Assembly (NCBI RefSeq): GCF_003008535.1
Contig: NZ_CP027666.1
Coordinates: 3,151,501-3,215,500 of the forward strand
Source of the DNA: Ottowia oryzae
GTDB lineage: Bacteria; Pseudomonadota; Gammaproteobacteria; Burkholderiales; Burkholderiaceae_C
DNA length: 64,000 bases
Direction of reading: 5' to 3'
Part shown: piece after piece, positions 10,006-21,266 of the stretch
How positions within the stretch are numbered: position 1 is the first letter of the stretch
Layout: the number at the start of each line of letters is the position of its first letter
Position numbers and translations under genes: made by a program
The notes under the pieces: model-generated
Seen by the model: the letters and a program-made list of their open reading frames with translations, nothing else
What the model was told of the DNA's origin: nothing
The model's database searches: none

Positions 10006-10318
10006 CCACGCGGGCGAACGGGCCGTGCGCCCAGGCTGGCAAGGCCTGCTCGGGATTGGTTTGCTACTGTTTAAATAGCTGCCAACGCTTGTCTAACCAG
10101 CGCTGAAGGGCAATTTCATAACCCAACTTCAGCGCCAAGCGCTGCCGGGTCGCGCACCCCACGCGGTTGCGCCAGTCCCTCAAATTACCCAATTTCAGTG
10201 ATAAACACAGGCTGTCAACCTGTTTACCTTTGCTGACACCCAGCCCGCCAGCCAGCGCCACGCCTGGCCTGCGTCGGGCAGGCCCTTTCACCACCGTCAG
10301 CCGTCAGCGAGCCCTTTC
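10006..10318. other. Intergenic region upstream of the first IPTL protein gene
   Basis: It begins with a dispersed repeat (10059-10135) and continues with a leader that is duplicated almost base for base in front of the second IPTL gene (11721-11978). The shared block CAAATTACCCAATTTCAG near 10182 is the least GC-rich part and probably holds the promoter. A small inverted repeat ACAGG...CCTGT follows it. Confidence 0.6.
10059..10135 (+). repeat. Dispersed repeat copy 5
   Basis: TTTGCTACTGTTTAAATAGCTGCCAACGCTTG followed by CCAGCGCTGAAGGGCAATTTCATAAC. It lies between the DMT gene and the first IPTL gene. Confidence 0.75.
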
Positions 10319-10330
10319 ATGCGCCTTCGA
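10074..10330 (+). repeat. Direct repeat A: duplicated leader of IPTL gene 1
   Basis: About 255 bp, from AATAGCTGCCA through the start codon and first codons (ATGCGCCTTCGATC). It is matched by 11721-11978 with scattered substitutions, and the strongest identity is in the first 100 bp. With the following genes it forms a tandem duplication of about 1.65 kb. Confidence 0.85.
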
Positions 10331-11641
10331 TCCCTATCCGCCTCCTGGTTTCGCACCGCCCTGCTGGCCTGCGGCCTGTCGCTGCTGGCCGCCGCGCCCG
10401 CCCAGGTACAGACCATGACGCAGAACTTTGATGGGCTTACCTGTTCGAGCACTAGCGGCACGGCGATTCCCGCCAACACGGGCGGTCTAACGTGGACGAA
10501 CTTTCTTTGCTTGAATGGGAGCAGCTTCGGCACCGCCACCGAGAACGGGTACCGTCCGGGAACCCAGTCCGCGCCCAATATCATTTTCAGCTCCCCAATG
10601 TTCCAACCAGCGCAGGTAACCCCCTTTGGCGGCGGCGTCTTCACGCTCAACAGCGCCTACCTGACGGCGGCCTGGAACGACGGGCTTCAGGTCAGGGTAG
10701 AGGCGTTCCGCAGCGGGGCCAGCGTCCAGGTGCTGACCTTTACGCCCAGCGCCACCACCGCCACGCTGGTCACATTCCCCGGCATGGTCAACGTGGATCG
10801 GGTCGTTTTCTCATCCGCAGGTGGCACGCTCCACCCAGGCTACGTGGGCAGCGGCAATACCACGCACTTTGTACTGGACGACGTGAACTACACCCTGGTC
10901 ACGGCGCACGCCATCACCGTGGCCCCTGCGCCGATCAACGGCACGCTGTCTTGCACGCCCACCCTGGTACCCAACGGCACCAACGCCACCTGCACTGCCA
11001 CACCCGCCCCCGGTTATCAAGTGAGCACCTTCAGCGGCTGCACCCGCGTAGGCACCTCCAATGACTGCCAGTTGACCAACGTGACGGCGCCCGCCACGGT
11101 GTCTGCCACTTTTACCCCGATCACCTACCCGATCACCATCACCCCGCCCAGCAACGGCACGCTGGCCTGCACGCCCAACCCCGTGAACCACGGCAGCAGC
11201 GCCACCTGCACCGCCACACCCGCCCCCGGTTATCAAGTGAGCACCTTCAGCGGCTGCACCCGCGTAGGCACCTCCAATGACTGCCAGTTGACCAACGTGA
11301 CGGCGCCCGCCACGGTGTCGGCCACATTTGCCCTGGCGACCTACACGATCACTGCCGCGAATGACCCCAATGGCACGCTGACGTGCACGCCCAACCCGGT
11401 CACCCACGGCGGCAATGTGACCTGCATGGCCACGCCGGCAGCGGGTTATCCGCTGAGCGGCTTCACGGGCTGCACCCAGGTGGGCACGGGCAACACCTGC
11501 ACGCTGACCAACGTGACGGGGCCTGCCACCGTGGCGGCCGTCTTCACGGTGGCCATACCGACGCTGAGCCAGTGGGCGCTGATGCTGCTGGGCCTGGGTG
11601 CGGCGGGCCTGGGCGCGCGGCGCCTGCGACGAGCGGCCTGA
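10319..11641 (+). CDS. IPTL-CTERM surface protein with three InlB-type Cys repeats
   Basis: 440 residues. A signal peptide of about 31 residues (LLACGLSLLAAAPAQVQT) is followed by an N-terminal domain of about 160 residues starting TMTQNFDGLTCSS. Then come three repeats of about 70 residues of the divergent InlB B-repeat type (GTLxCTP...TCTATPAPGY...FSGCTRVGTSNDC...TNVTAPATVSATF), each with four Cys likely to pair. The C-terminus is a sorting signal: IPTLSQWALMLLGLGAAGL then GARRLRRAA, the IPTL-CTERM pattern processed by XrtH-type exosortases. The product is thus exported, cut and anchored or released at the cell surface. No exosortase is in the window. A paralogue with the same leader follows directly. 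Confidence 0.92.
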   Translation: MRLRSLSASWFRTALLACGLSLLAAAPAQVQTMTQNFDGLTCSSTSGTAIPANTGGLTWTNFLCLNGSSFGTATENGYRPGTQSAPNIIFSSPMFQPAQVTPFGGGVFTLNSAYLTAAWNDGLQVRVEAFRSGASVQVLTFTPSATTATLVTFPGMVNVDRVVFSSAGGTLHPGYVGSGNTTHFVLDDVNYTLVTAHAITVAPAPINGTLSCTPTLVPNGTNATCTATPAPGYQVSTFSGCTRVGTSNDCQLTNVTAPATVSATFTPITYPITITPPSNGTLACTPNPVNHGSSATCTATPAPGYQVSTFSGCTRVGTSNDCQLTNVTAPATVSATFALATYTITAANDPNGTLTCTPNPVTHGGNVTCMATPAAGYPLSGFTGCTQVGTGNTCTLTNVTGPATVAAVFTVAIPTLSQWALMLLGLGAAGLGARRLRRAA

Positions 11642-11679
11642 CGGACCAGCCCGGCGCGCGCAGCGCGCCGCCCCAAAGA

Positions 11680-11721
11680 CAAAGCGCCTGCGGCATCTGA
11701 AGCCGCAGGCGCTTTGTTTTT
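11680..11721 (+). terminator. Rho-independent terminator of IPTL gene 1
   Basis: A perfect 15-bp stem CAAAGCGCCTGCGGC (11680-11694) and GCCGCAGGCGCTTTG (11702-11716), loop ATCTGAA, then TTTTTG. The T-run merges into the next dispersed repeat copy. An identical hairpin follows IPTL gene 2. Confidence 0.93.
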
Positions 11722-11770
11722 GATAGCTGCCAGCGCTTGTCCAACCAGCGCTGAAGGGCAATTTCATAAC
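11716..11770 (+). repeat. Dispersed repeat copy 6
   Basis: GTTTTTGATAGCTGCCAGCGCTTG with the second arm CCAGCGCTGAAGGGCAATTTC. It begins in the T-run of the terminator. Confidence 0.85.
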
Positions 11771-11978
11771 CCAACTTCAGCGCCAAGCGCTGCCGGGTCG
11801 CGCACCCCACGCGGTTGCGCCAACCCCGCAAATTACCCAATTTCAGCGATAGACACAGGCGGTTTACTTGCTTACCTTCGCTGACACCGAACCCGCCAGC
11901 CAGCGCCGCGGCCGTCCTGGATTCGGTGCGCCCTTTCACCAACCTCCGCCTTCAGCGAGCCCTTTCATGCGCCTTCGA
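11721..11978 (+). repeat. Direct repeat A': duplicated leader of IPTL gene 2
   Basis: Second copy of the 10074-10330 block. It keeps CAAATTACCCAATTTCAG and the ATGCGCCTTCGATC start region, with more changes in the centre. Confidence 0.85.
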
Positions 11979-13733
11979 TCGATATCCGCCCCCTGGCTTC
12001 GCTCCGCCCTGCTGGCCTGCGGCCTGTCGCTGCTGGTCGCCGCGCCGGCCCAGGCCCAGACCATGACGCAGAACTTTGATGGGCTTACCTGTTCGAGCGC
12101 CAACACCGCATCCCCGGTTCCCGCCAACACGGGCGGTCTCACGTGGACGAACTTTCTTTGCCTGAATTCCAGCGGCTACGGCACCCCCACCAACAACGGA
12201 TACCGCCCGGCGACGCGCTCCCAGCCCAATGTGATATTGGGCGCCCCATCTGTCGTCAACCAGGTCACGCGCTCTGGCGGCGGCGTCTTCACGCTCAACA
12301 GCGCCTACCTGACGGCGGCCTGGAACGACGGCCTTCAGGTACGTGTAGAGGCGTTTCGCAGCGGGGCCAGCGTCCAGGTACTGACCTTTACGCCCAGCGC
12401 CAGCGCCGCCACACTGGTCAACTTCACCGGCATGGTCAACGTGGATCGGGTGGTTTTCTCTGCCTCGGGTGGCAGGCAGCACCCAGGCTATCAAGGGGGC
12501 GGTGGCGGTTGGGAGCACTTCGCGCTGGATGACGTGAACTACACCCTGGGCACGGTGCACGCGATCACCGTGGCCCCCGCGCCAGTCAACGGCACGATGT
12601 CTTGCGCGCCCACCCTGGTGCCCAACGGCACCAACGCCACCTGCACGGTCACGCCCGCCCCGGGCTACTTCGTGGCCAGCTTCACCGGCTGCACCCGCGT
12701 AGGCACCACCAATGACTGTCAGTTGACCAACGTGACCGCACCGGCCACGGTGTCGGCCACGTTTGCGCCCATCACCTACCCGATCACCATCACGCTGCCC
12801 AGCAACGGCACGCTGGCCTGCACGCCCAACCCCGTGAACCACGGCAGCAGCGCCACCTGCACCGCCACACCCGCCACGGGTTACACCTTGGCCAGCTTCT
12901 CTGGCGCCTGCACCCGCGTAGGCACCACCAATGACTGCCAGTTGACCAACGTGACGGCGCCGGCCACGGTGTCTGCCACGTTTGCCCAGATCACCTACCC
13001 GATCACCATCACGCTGCCCAGCAACGGCACGCTGGCCTGCACGCCCAACCCCGTGAACCACGGCAGCAGCGCCACCTGCACCGCCACACCCGCCACGGGT
13101 TACACCTTGGCCAGCTTCTCTGGCGCCTGCACCCGCGTAGGCACCACCAATGACTGCCAGTTGACCAACGTGACAGCGCCGGCCACGGTCTCTGCCACGT
13201 TTGCCCAGATCACCTACCCGATCACCATCACCCCACCCAGCAACGGCACGCTGGCTTGCGCGCCCAACCCTGCCGCCCACGGCGGCAACGTGACTTGCAC
13301 GGCCACGCCGGCAGCGGGCTATGCCGTGACCAGCTTCTCCGGCGGTTGCACCCGCGTGGGTACGGGCAACACCTGCACGCTGACCAACGTGACGGCGCCC
13401 GCCACGGTGTCGGCCACGTTTGCCCTGGCGACCTACACGATCACTGCCGCGAATGACCCCAATGGCACGCTGACGTGCACGCCCAACCCGGTCACCCATG
13501 GCGGCAACGTCACTTGCACAGCCACGCCGGCAGCGGGTTATCTGCTGAGCGGCTTCACGGGCTGCACCCAGGTGGGTACGGGCAACACCTGCACGCTGAG
13601 CAATGTGACGGGGCCTGCCTCCGTGGCGGCCGTATTCACGGTGGCCATACCGACGCTGAGCCAGTGGGCGCTGATGCTGCTGGGCCTGGGTGCGGCGGGC
13701 CTGGGTGCACGGCGCCTGCGACGAGCGGCCTGA
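11967..13733 (+). CDS. IPTL-CTERM surface protein with five InlB-type Cys repeats
   Basis: 588 residues from the ATG at 11967, matching the start of its paralogue. The signal peptide, NFDGLTCSS domain and C-terminal IPTLSQWALMLLGLGAAGL/GARRLRRAA are nearly identical to the gene at 10319, but five four-Cys repeats are present instead of three. Repeats two and three are almost identical at the DNA level (219-bp period), so the array has recently expanded. Exported and sorted as inferred for the paralogue. Binding or adhesion is a common role of InlB-like repeats, but no ligand can be named. It ends with the same terminator as gene 1. Confidence 0.92.
   Translation: MRLRSISAPWLRSALLACGLSLLVAAPAQAQTMTQNFDGLTCSSANTASPVPANTGGLTWTNFLCLNSSGYGTPTNNGYRPATRSQPNVILGAPSVVNQVTRSGGGVFTLNSAYLTAAWNDGLQVRVEAFRSGASVQVLTFTPSASAATLVNFTGMVNVDRVVFSASGGRQHPGYQGGGGGWEHFALDDVNYTLGTVHAITVAPAPVNGTMSCAPTLVPNGTNATCTVTPAPGYFVASFTGCTRVGTTNDCQLTNVTAPATVSATFAPITYPITITLPSNGTLACTPNPVNHGSSATCTATPATGYTLASFSGACTRVGTTNDCQLTNVTAPATVSATFAQITYPITITLPSNGTLACTPNPVNHGSSATCTATPATGYTLASFSGACTRVGTTNDCQLTNVTAPATVSATFAQITYPITITPPSNGTLACAPNPAAHGGNVTCTATPAAGYAVTSFSGGCTRVGTGNTCTLTNVTAPATVSATFALATYTITAANDPNGTLTCTPNPVTHGGNVTCTATPAAGYLLSGFTGCTQVGTGNTCTLSNVTGPASVAAVFTVAIPTLSQWALMLLGLGAAGLGARRLRRAA
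12771..13208 (+). repeat. Two 219-bp tandem repeats within the IPTL gene
   Basis: Units 12771-12989 and 12990-13208 differ at only two positions that I can see. 219 bp is 73 codons, one complete Cys repeat. A third, more diverged unit starts at 13209. Confidence 0.92.
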
Positions 13734-13770
13734 CGGGCCAGCCCGGCGCATGCAGCGCGCCGCCCCAAAG

Positions 13771-13812
13771 CAAAGCGCCTGCGGCATCTGAAGCCGCAGG
13801 CGCTTTGTTTTT
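13771..13812 (+). terminator. Rho-independent terminator of IPTL gene 2
   Basis: Same 15-bp stem and ATCTGAA loop as at 11680-11721, followed by TTTTTG and dispersed repeat copy 7. Confidence 0.93.
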
Positions 13813-13858
13813 GATAGCTGCCAGCGCTTGTCTAACCAGCGCTAGCAGCCAATTCGGC
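13807..13858 (+). repeat. Dispersed repeat copy 7
   Basis: GTTTTTGATAGCTGCCAGCGCTTG and CCAGCGCTAGCAGCCAATTCG. It reaches the 3' end of ppa. Confidence 0.85.
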
Positions 13859-13860
13859 AC

Positions 13861-14388
13861 TTACTTCTTGTAGGCTGCCATGCCGTCGGCGATTTCCTTG
13901 TGGGCGGCTTCGGGGCCTTCCCAGCCCAGCACCTTGACCCACTTGCCGGCTTCCAGGTCTTTGTAGTGCTCGAAGAAGTGGGTGATGGCCTTCAGGCGCA
14001 TCACGTTCACGTCGTCGGCTTTCTTCCAGTGGCTGTAGATGGGCAGGATTTTGTCGGTGGGCACGGCCAGCACCTTGCCGTCCACGCCGGCTTCGTCTTC
14101 CATCATCAGAATGCCCAGCGCGCGGCAGGTAACCACCACGCCCGACTGCAGCGGGTAGGGGGTGATGACCAGCACGTCCACCGGGTCGCCGTCGCCCGAC
14201 AGGGTCTGCGGCACATAGCCGTAGTTGGTCGGGTAGTACATGGCGGTGGTCATGAACCGGTCGACGAACAGCGCGCCGGATTCCTTGTCCACCTCGTACT
14301 TGATGGGGTCGGAATTCATCGGGATTTCGATGACCACGTTGAACTCTTCCGGGGCTTTCTTGCCGGGGGTGACTTTCTCGAGCGACAT
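13861..14388 (-). CDS. ppa: Inorganic pyrophosphatase, family I
   Basis: 175 residues, the usual bacterial length. The metal-binding signature is GDGDPVDVLVITPYPLQSG (about residues 64-82), with conserved Lys and Tyr in DPIKYEVDKESG and YYPTNYGYVPQT. Near the C-terminus are LPIYSHWKK and ITHFFEHYKDLE. The cytoplasmic enzyme hydrolyses PPi to two phosphates and drives biosynthetic reactions. It is divergent from the membrane pyrophosphatase gene at 14642, so both PPi-consuming systems share a 253-bp control region. Confidence 0.97.
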   Translation of the reverse strand: MSLEKVTPGKKAPEEFNVVIEIPMNSDPIKYEVDKESGALFVDRFMTTAMYYPTNYGYVPQTLSGDGDPVDVLVITPYPLQSGVVVTCRALGILMMEDEAGVDGKVLAVPTDKILPIYSHWKKADDVNVMRLKAITHFFEHYKDLEAGKWVKVLGWEGPEAAHKEIADGMAAYKK

Positions 14389-14641
14389 GCGTTGGTTTTC
14401 CGTTCTTGAAGGGGTGGGCGGTAGCCCACGATCAGGCCAGATTTTACTTTCGCGCCCCTTGCAGCTTGGGTTTGTCGTGTTTTCAGGCTAAATTGCGGCC
14501 GTTGGCCAATCGCCCAGCCGGCCCGCCCGGCGACGAGGAAGCAACGCAGCGGAGGAGACCGGTTGCGTTGCCCTCATTCCTCGGCCAGCGCGCCCGCCCT
14601 CTCCTTCTGAAGCGCAACCGCTTTTGAGTAAGGAGCTTCCC

Positions 14642-17089
<2,448 letters not shown>

Positions 17090-17150
17090 CCGGCTGCATC
17101 GCGGTCGCCGGGGCATGGGGCGGCCTTGGCCGCTCTTTCTCCTGCGCAGG

Positions 17151-17214
17151 CAAGAACTATGCTTTTAATAGCTGCCACCGCAGGCAGCACCGGCGCTAGA
17201 GGGCTAAAACACAC
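17151..17214 (+). repeat. Dispersed repeat copy 8
   Basis: CAAGAACTATGCTTTTAATAGCTGCCACCG and CCGGCGCTAGAGGGCTAAAAC. It lies in the tail-to-tail gap between hppA and the MFS gene. Confidence 0.75.
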
Positions 17215-17253
17215 CCAACCGCTGGCGCCACGCCACGCGCGCCGCCGCCGACC

Positions 17254-18450
17254 TCACCGCTGCTCGCGCCGCCCCAGCAGCGCCAGCATGGCCAGCAAGC
17301 TGAACAGCGCGCCGGCGGCAAACGTCCAGGCCGGGCCCGCGTATTCCCACAGCAGCCCCGCCACCACGCTGGCCGCCAGCAGCGCCACGCCGCTGACCAG
17401 GTTGAACATGCCGAACCCCGTGCCACGCAAATCGGCCGGCGCGGTGTGGGCCACCATGGTGGCCAGCAGACCCTGAGTCATCCCCATGTGCACGCCCCAC
17501 AGCGCCACACCCCACAGCAGCCCGCCCCAATGCGTGGCCAGCGCCAGCACGACGTCCGCGGCGATCAGCACCGCCATGCCGCCCAGCAGCAGCGCGCGGT
17601 GCGACACGCGGTCTGACAAGCGGCCGAACGGGTAGGCGCACAGCGAATACACGCCGTTCATTGCCACCATCACCAGGGGCACCAGCGCCACCGCCACGCC
17701 CAGCTGCTGGGCGCGAAGCACCAGAAAGGCTTCAGAAAAGCGCGCCAGCGTGAACACCGCGCCCACGCCCACCACCGCCCAGTACGCGCGCGGCAGCCGC
17801 CGCAGGTTCGCACGCGAAATCGGGTTGGTGCGCGCCGCGCCAGCGGGGCGCGGTGGCTCCTTCACGCCCCAAATCAGCACCAGCACCGACAGCACCGCCG
17901 GAACCACCGCCACCGCGAACACCGCGCGGTAGTCGTTGGCCCACAGCAGCATCAGCCCCACGGCCAGCAACGGGCCGATGAAGGCGCCCACCGTGTCCAG
18001 TGACTGACGCAGGCCGAACGCGGCGCCGCGCTGCTCGGGCGGGGCGATGTCGGCCACCAGCGCGTCGCGCGGGGCGCCGCGAATGCCCTTGCCCACGCGG
18101 TCCAGCAGGCGCCCGGTCACGATCAAGCCCGGCCCCGAAGCCAGCGCAAACAGCGGCTTGCTGAGCGCGCCCAGCCCGTAGCCCAGCACGGCCAGGGGCT
18201 TGCGGCGGCCAAACCAGTCGCTGATCGCGCCGGAGAACACCTTGAGCATCAACGCCGTGGCTTCCGCCAGGCCCTCCAGCAGGCCCACCAGCGCCACGCT
18301 GATACCCAGCGTGCCCACCATGAAGAGCGGCAGCAGCGCGTGGATCATCTCGGAGGAGATGTCCATCAAGAGGCTGACGAAGCCCAGCGCCCAGATGCCG
18401 GCGGGCAACTTGCGGCGGGCGGCGGCGCGGGGGTCTGGTTCAGGGGGCAA
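17254..18450 (-). CDS. Major facilitator superfamily transporter
   Basis: About 398 residues from a TTG at 18450; the frame is open to an ATG at 18573, so the start is not certain. Twelve hydrophobic segments. The cytoplasmic loop between helices 2 and 3 reads SGAISDWFGRRKPLAVLGYG, the MFS motif-A type, and a matching motif in the second half reads FGRLSDRVSHRALLLGG. RLLDRVGKGIRGAPRDALVAD is typical of a subgroup of drug/metabolite MFS exporters sometimes annotated as MFS_1 permeases. The substrate is unknown. It is divergent from the methyltransferase gene, with which an ATG start would overlap by two bases. Confidence 0.88.
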   Translation of the reverse strand: MPPEPDPRAAARRKLPAGIWALGFVSLLMDISSEMIHALLPLFMVGTLGISVALVGLLEGLAEATALMLKVFSGAISDWFGRRKPLAVLGYGLGALSKPLFALASGPGLIVTGRLLDRVGKGIRGAPRDALVADIAPPEQRGAAFGLRQSLDTVGAFIGPLLAVGLMLLWANDYRAVFAVAVVPAVLSVLVLIWGVKEPPRPAGAARTNPISRANLRRLPRAYWAVVGVGAVFTLARFSEAFLVLRAQQLGVAVALVPLVMVAMNGVYSLCAYPFGRLSDRVSHRALLLGGMAVLIAADVVLALATHWGGLLWGVALWGVHMGMTQGLLATMVAHTAPADLRGTGFGMFNLVSGVALLAASVVAGLLWEYAGPAWTFAAGALFSLLAMLALLGRREQR

Positions 18451-18571
18451 GACGGGGCAGCTTTCGCAGGGTAGCCGGCGGGCGGCAAGGCGCCCATCGT
18501 ATGCGGGAAGGCCTTGGCGGGCGTGGTACAACCCTGCCCAACTATTGCCGCGCCCCACGCGGCCCCCGTGC

Positions 18572-19336
18572 ATGAACCAACCCGAACCGGCGCGCGACCC
18601 CGTGCGCGAACCCCACCAGCCCATCGAGGCGTACTACCGCACCGAGGCCGAGCGCGCCGGATTCCTGCGCGAGATTTTTGACTCCACCGCCACCGACTAC
18701 GACAAGGTCGAACGCATGCTGGCGCTGGGCACCGGCCCGTGGTACCGGCGCCAGGCGCTCAAGCGCGCCGGCCTGGCACCCGGCATGCAGGTGGTGGATG
18801 TGGGCTTTGGCACCGGGCTGGTGGCGCAGCAGGCGATTGCCATCATTGGCGACCCCGCCCTGCTGACGGGCGTGGACCCCAGCCCCGCCATGATGGGCGC
18901 CAGCCCGCTGGCGCAGAAAGTCAAGCTGGTCGAGGGCAAGGCCGAACGCATCCCGCTGCCCGACAACAGCGCCGACTTCATCAGCATGGGCTACGCGCTG
19001 CGCCACATTGGCGACCTGAGCGCGGCGTTCCGCGAATTCCACCGCGTGCTCAAGCCCGGTGGGCGGTTGTGCATTCTGGAAATCACTAAGCCCGAGGGTC
19101 GCCTGGGCACGGCGCTGCTCAAGGGCTACATGCGCGGCTGGGTGCCGCTGGCGGCATGGCTGTCGGGGTCGGGCACGCACACCCCGAAGATCTGGCGCTA
19201 CTACTGGGACAGCATCGAAGCCTGCGCGCCACCGGCCAGCATCATGCAAACCCTGCGCACCGCCGGGCTGGAGAACGTGGATCGGTACGTCGAGCTGGGC
19301 ACCTTCTCGGAATACCGTGCCCGCAAGCCGGGCTGA
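18572..19336 (+). CDS. Class I SAM-dependent methyltransferase, UbiE/COQ5-like
   Basis: 254 residues from the ATG at 18572. The SAM-binding motif I is VVDVGFGTGLVAQQA (about 77-91), followed by GVDPSPAMM with the acidic residue for the SAM ribose, and motif II/III around ADFISMGYALRHIGDLSAAFREFHRVLKPGGRL. The tail HTPKIWRYYWDSIEACAPPASIMQTLRTAGL resembles UbiE proteins that methylate quinone precursors. Overall it is a side group of that family, so ubiquinone or menaquinone C-methylation is only one option; small lipophilic substrates are possible too. It is 59 bp upstream of a lipoprotein hydrolase gene on the same strand. Confidence 0.88.
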   Translation: MNQPEPARDPVREPHQPIEAYYRTEAERAGFLREIFDSTATDYDKVERMLALGTGPWYRRQALKRAGLAPGMQVVDVGFGTGLVAQQAIAIIGDPALLTGVDPSPAMMGASPLAQKVKLVEGKAERIPLPDNSADFISMGYALRHIGDLSAAFREFHRVLKPGGRLCILEITKPEGRLGTALLKGYMRGWVPLAAWLSGSGTHTPKIWRYYWDSIEACAPPASIMQTLRTAGLENVDRYVELGTFSEYRARKPG

Positions 19337-19395
19337 AGCCCGCGCGCAGCGCAGCGTCCGCCCCCCGCCAATGCAGATGCAGATGCCGCAGCGCC

Positions 19396-20202
19396 ATGCC
19401 CGCCGTCGCCAGCCCAGCCGCCCTGCCCGCAACTTGCTCACGCCGCGCCTGCCTGTGCGCGGCCCTGGCCGGTGCGCTGGCGCTGGCCGGCTGCATGCCG
19501 CCCATCCGCCCGCTAGGCGCCCGCATGGACCGCCTGCTTGAACCGGCCGTGCCCGGCCAGCGCGCCGACACGCTGCTCGTGCTGCTGCCCGGCGCCTACG
19601 ACACCCCGCAGGATTTCCAGCACCAGGGCTTCGTGCAGGCGGTGCGGCAGCGGCAGTTGCCCGTCGACCTGCTTTTGCTGGACGCACACACCGGCTACTA
19701 CACCGCCCAGCAAATCACCGACCGCCTGCTGCACGAGGTGGTGGCGCCCGCCCGGGCCGAGGGCTACGCGCGCATCTGGCTGGTGGGCATTTCGCTGGGT
19801 GGCTACGGCGCCTTGCTGTTTGCGCAGCAGCACCCGCAGCTGGTGGACGGCCTGTTCGTGATGGCCGCCTTCCTCGGGCGTCGCGACTTGCCCGCCGCCA
19901 TTGGACAGGCGGGCGGCCTTCGCGCTTGGGATGGCCGGCTGGATGGTGCCGACGCGCACGACCTGGCCCTGTGGCGCTGGTTGCGCGAACGCGCACTCTC
20001 GCCCAACGCACCCCAACCGCCTCTGTGGATCGGCTACGGCGACAGCGACCGCTTTGTCGCCAGCAACCGGCTGATTGCCGCCACCCTGCCGCCTGAGCAC
20101 GTGCTGGTAACCGACGGCGGCCACACCTGGGCGCCGTGGCAGCGCCTGTGGGGCGAGTTTCTCGATCGGCACCCGTTTCACACGCCTGGCGCCAATAGCT
20201 GA
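19396..20202 (+). CDS. Lipoprotein with alpha/beta-hydrolase fold
   Basis: 268 residues. The N-terminus CLCAALAGALALAGC is a lipoprotein signal with lipobox LAGC. An alpha/beta hydrolase follows: the nucleophile elbow GISLGGYG (Ser near residue 137) and a C-terminal catalytic His in VTDGGHTWAPWQRLW; the acid is likely Asp in GYGDSDRFV. LVLLPGAYDTPQDFQHQGFV fits an oxyanion-side loop. It is probably an outer- or inner-membrane-anchored esterase with unknown substrate. The reading frame upstream of the ATG overlaps the methyltransferase gene and is not used. It may be cotranscribed with that gene. Confidence 0.85.
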   Translation: MPAVASPAALPATCSRRACLCAALAGALALAGCMPPIRPLGARMDRLLEPAVPGQRADTLLVLLPGAYDTPQDFQHQGFVQAVRQRQLPVDLLLLDAHTGYYTAQQITDRLLHEVVAPARAEGYARIWLVGISLGGYGALLFAQQHPQLVDGLFVMAAFLGRRDLPAAIGQAGGLRAWDGRLDGADAHDLALWRWLRERALSPNAPQPPLWIGYGDSDRFVASNRLIAATLPPEHVLVTDGGHTWAPWQRLWGEFLDRHPFHTPGANS

Positions 20203-20378
20203 GCGCGCGCCTGCACCGCGCCGCCTGGCAGCCGCCGCCCACAGCGCCCAGCGCCCAAAACCCCACGGTGCCACGAACTTGACGCACCGTCCCTTCTAAA
20301 ATCACGCCGCAAGCTGCCGACCTCAGGCGCCGATTGGGCGGCCTTGAGTCCGGCCGCACTCGATCAAGGGGCGACGTC

Positions 20379-21215
20379 GTGACTTATCCACTTTCCAACG
20401 TCTTGCGCGCCGCGACGGCCGCGCTGGCCCTGTGCACCACCGGCGCCTGGGCGCAAACGGTGGGCACGTGCACGGGCGCGCCGGTTCAGATCAACTTCGC
20501 GGGGGCCTACCCCGTGGGCGACTATTCGGCGCTAAACAGCTTCGCCTTTCCGGCCAGCAGCGCATCCAACAGCTCTTCCACCGTGGGTTTCAGCTTGGAC
20601 GTGACGCGCGCCGCAGCCAACCCGGCGAACATCCTGAAGTTCGAGAATTCGTCGGTCGCGCTGCCCGACAACAGCTCCAGCCCTGCGCCGTGGTTTGTGG
20701 TGGCGCGCACCAACATCCAAACGCCTGGCGACGTGGCCACGGTGCGCTACAGCTTCAGCCAGCCGGTGGGCAACATGGGCTTTGCCGTCGGCAGCATCGA
20801 CAGCGGCGGCTCGCTGGAGCAGGTCACCATCACCGCCCACTACGCCGACGGCACATCGGGCCCCATCACCACGGCCGTGCCGTACCCCAGCGCCCCGCTG
20901 CCGCCCAGCGCATGGCCCAGCCAGCCCACCGTGTACTACGCCGCGCCGGGCTCGTCTGCCGCCAACGGCGTATTTGCTGGCAATGGCTCCGTCTACGTCG
21001 CCATTCCCGCCAGTCGCCCGGTGACCAGCGTCGACGTGGCGTACGCCATCGTGGCCACCACCACGGGCGGCATCGGCATGACGCCCCCCACCTTCATGCA
21101 ATGCAACCCGCCAGCGCCCCAGGCGGTGCCCACGCTGAACGCCGCCTGGCTGTTGGCGCTGGCCCTTGGCCTGGCGGGCGCCACCGCGCTGGCCCTGCGC
21201 CGGCGCCGCGCCTGA
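20379..21215 (+). CDS. Secreted protein with VPTL-type C-terminal sorting signal
   Basis: 278 residues from a GTG at 20379 preceded by AAGGGGCGAC. Signal peptide LRAATAALALCTTGAWAQ. The mature part has an all-beta look (VQINFAGAYPVGDYSALNSF, ISITAHYADG-type strands) and resembles the ligand-binding domains of other sorted proteins. The C-terminus is QAVPTLNAAWLLALALGLAGATALALRRRRA: a short motif, one hydrophobic helix and a basic tail, like the IPTL-CTERM signals at 11641 and 27298 but with V for I. It is therefore likely another exosortase substrate. No function can be assigned. Confidence 0.8.
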   Translation: MTYPLSNVLRAATAALALCTTGAWAQTVGTCTGAPVQINFAGAYPVGDYSALNSFAFPASSASNSSSTVGFSLDVTRAAANPANILKFENSSVALPDNSSSPAPWFVVARTNIQTPGDVATVRYSFSQPVGNMGFAVGSIDSGGSLEQVTITAHYADGTSGPITTAVPYPSAPLPPSAWPSQPTVYYAAPGSSAANGVFAGNGSVYVAIPASRPVTSVDVAYAIVATTTGGIGMTPPTFMQCNPPAPQAVPTLNAAWLLALALGLAGATALALRRRRA

Positions 21216-21266
21216 AGTCGCTGCCCGCCCACGTTTAACATGCGCCATCCCCTGCTGGAGATGGCC

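Larger units (their letters stand above)
11642..11966. other. Intergenic region between the paralogous IPTL genes
   Basis: It holds the terminator at 11680-11721, dispersed repeat copy 6 and the second copy of the duplicated leader. Nothing else is seen. Confidence 0.7.

Noticed and set aside
12771..13427. CRISPR-like array
   Set aside because: The units are 219 bp, adjoining with no spacers, in frame and coding for Cys repeats.
20184..20215. Partial repeat at GCGCCAATAGCTGAGCGC
   Set aside because: Only AATAGCTG fits; both arms are missing.
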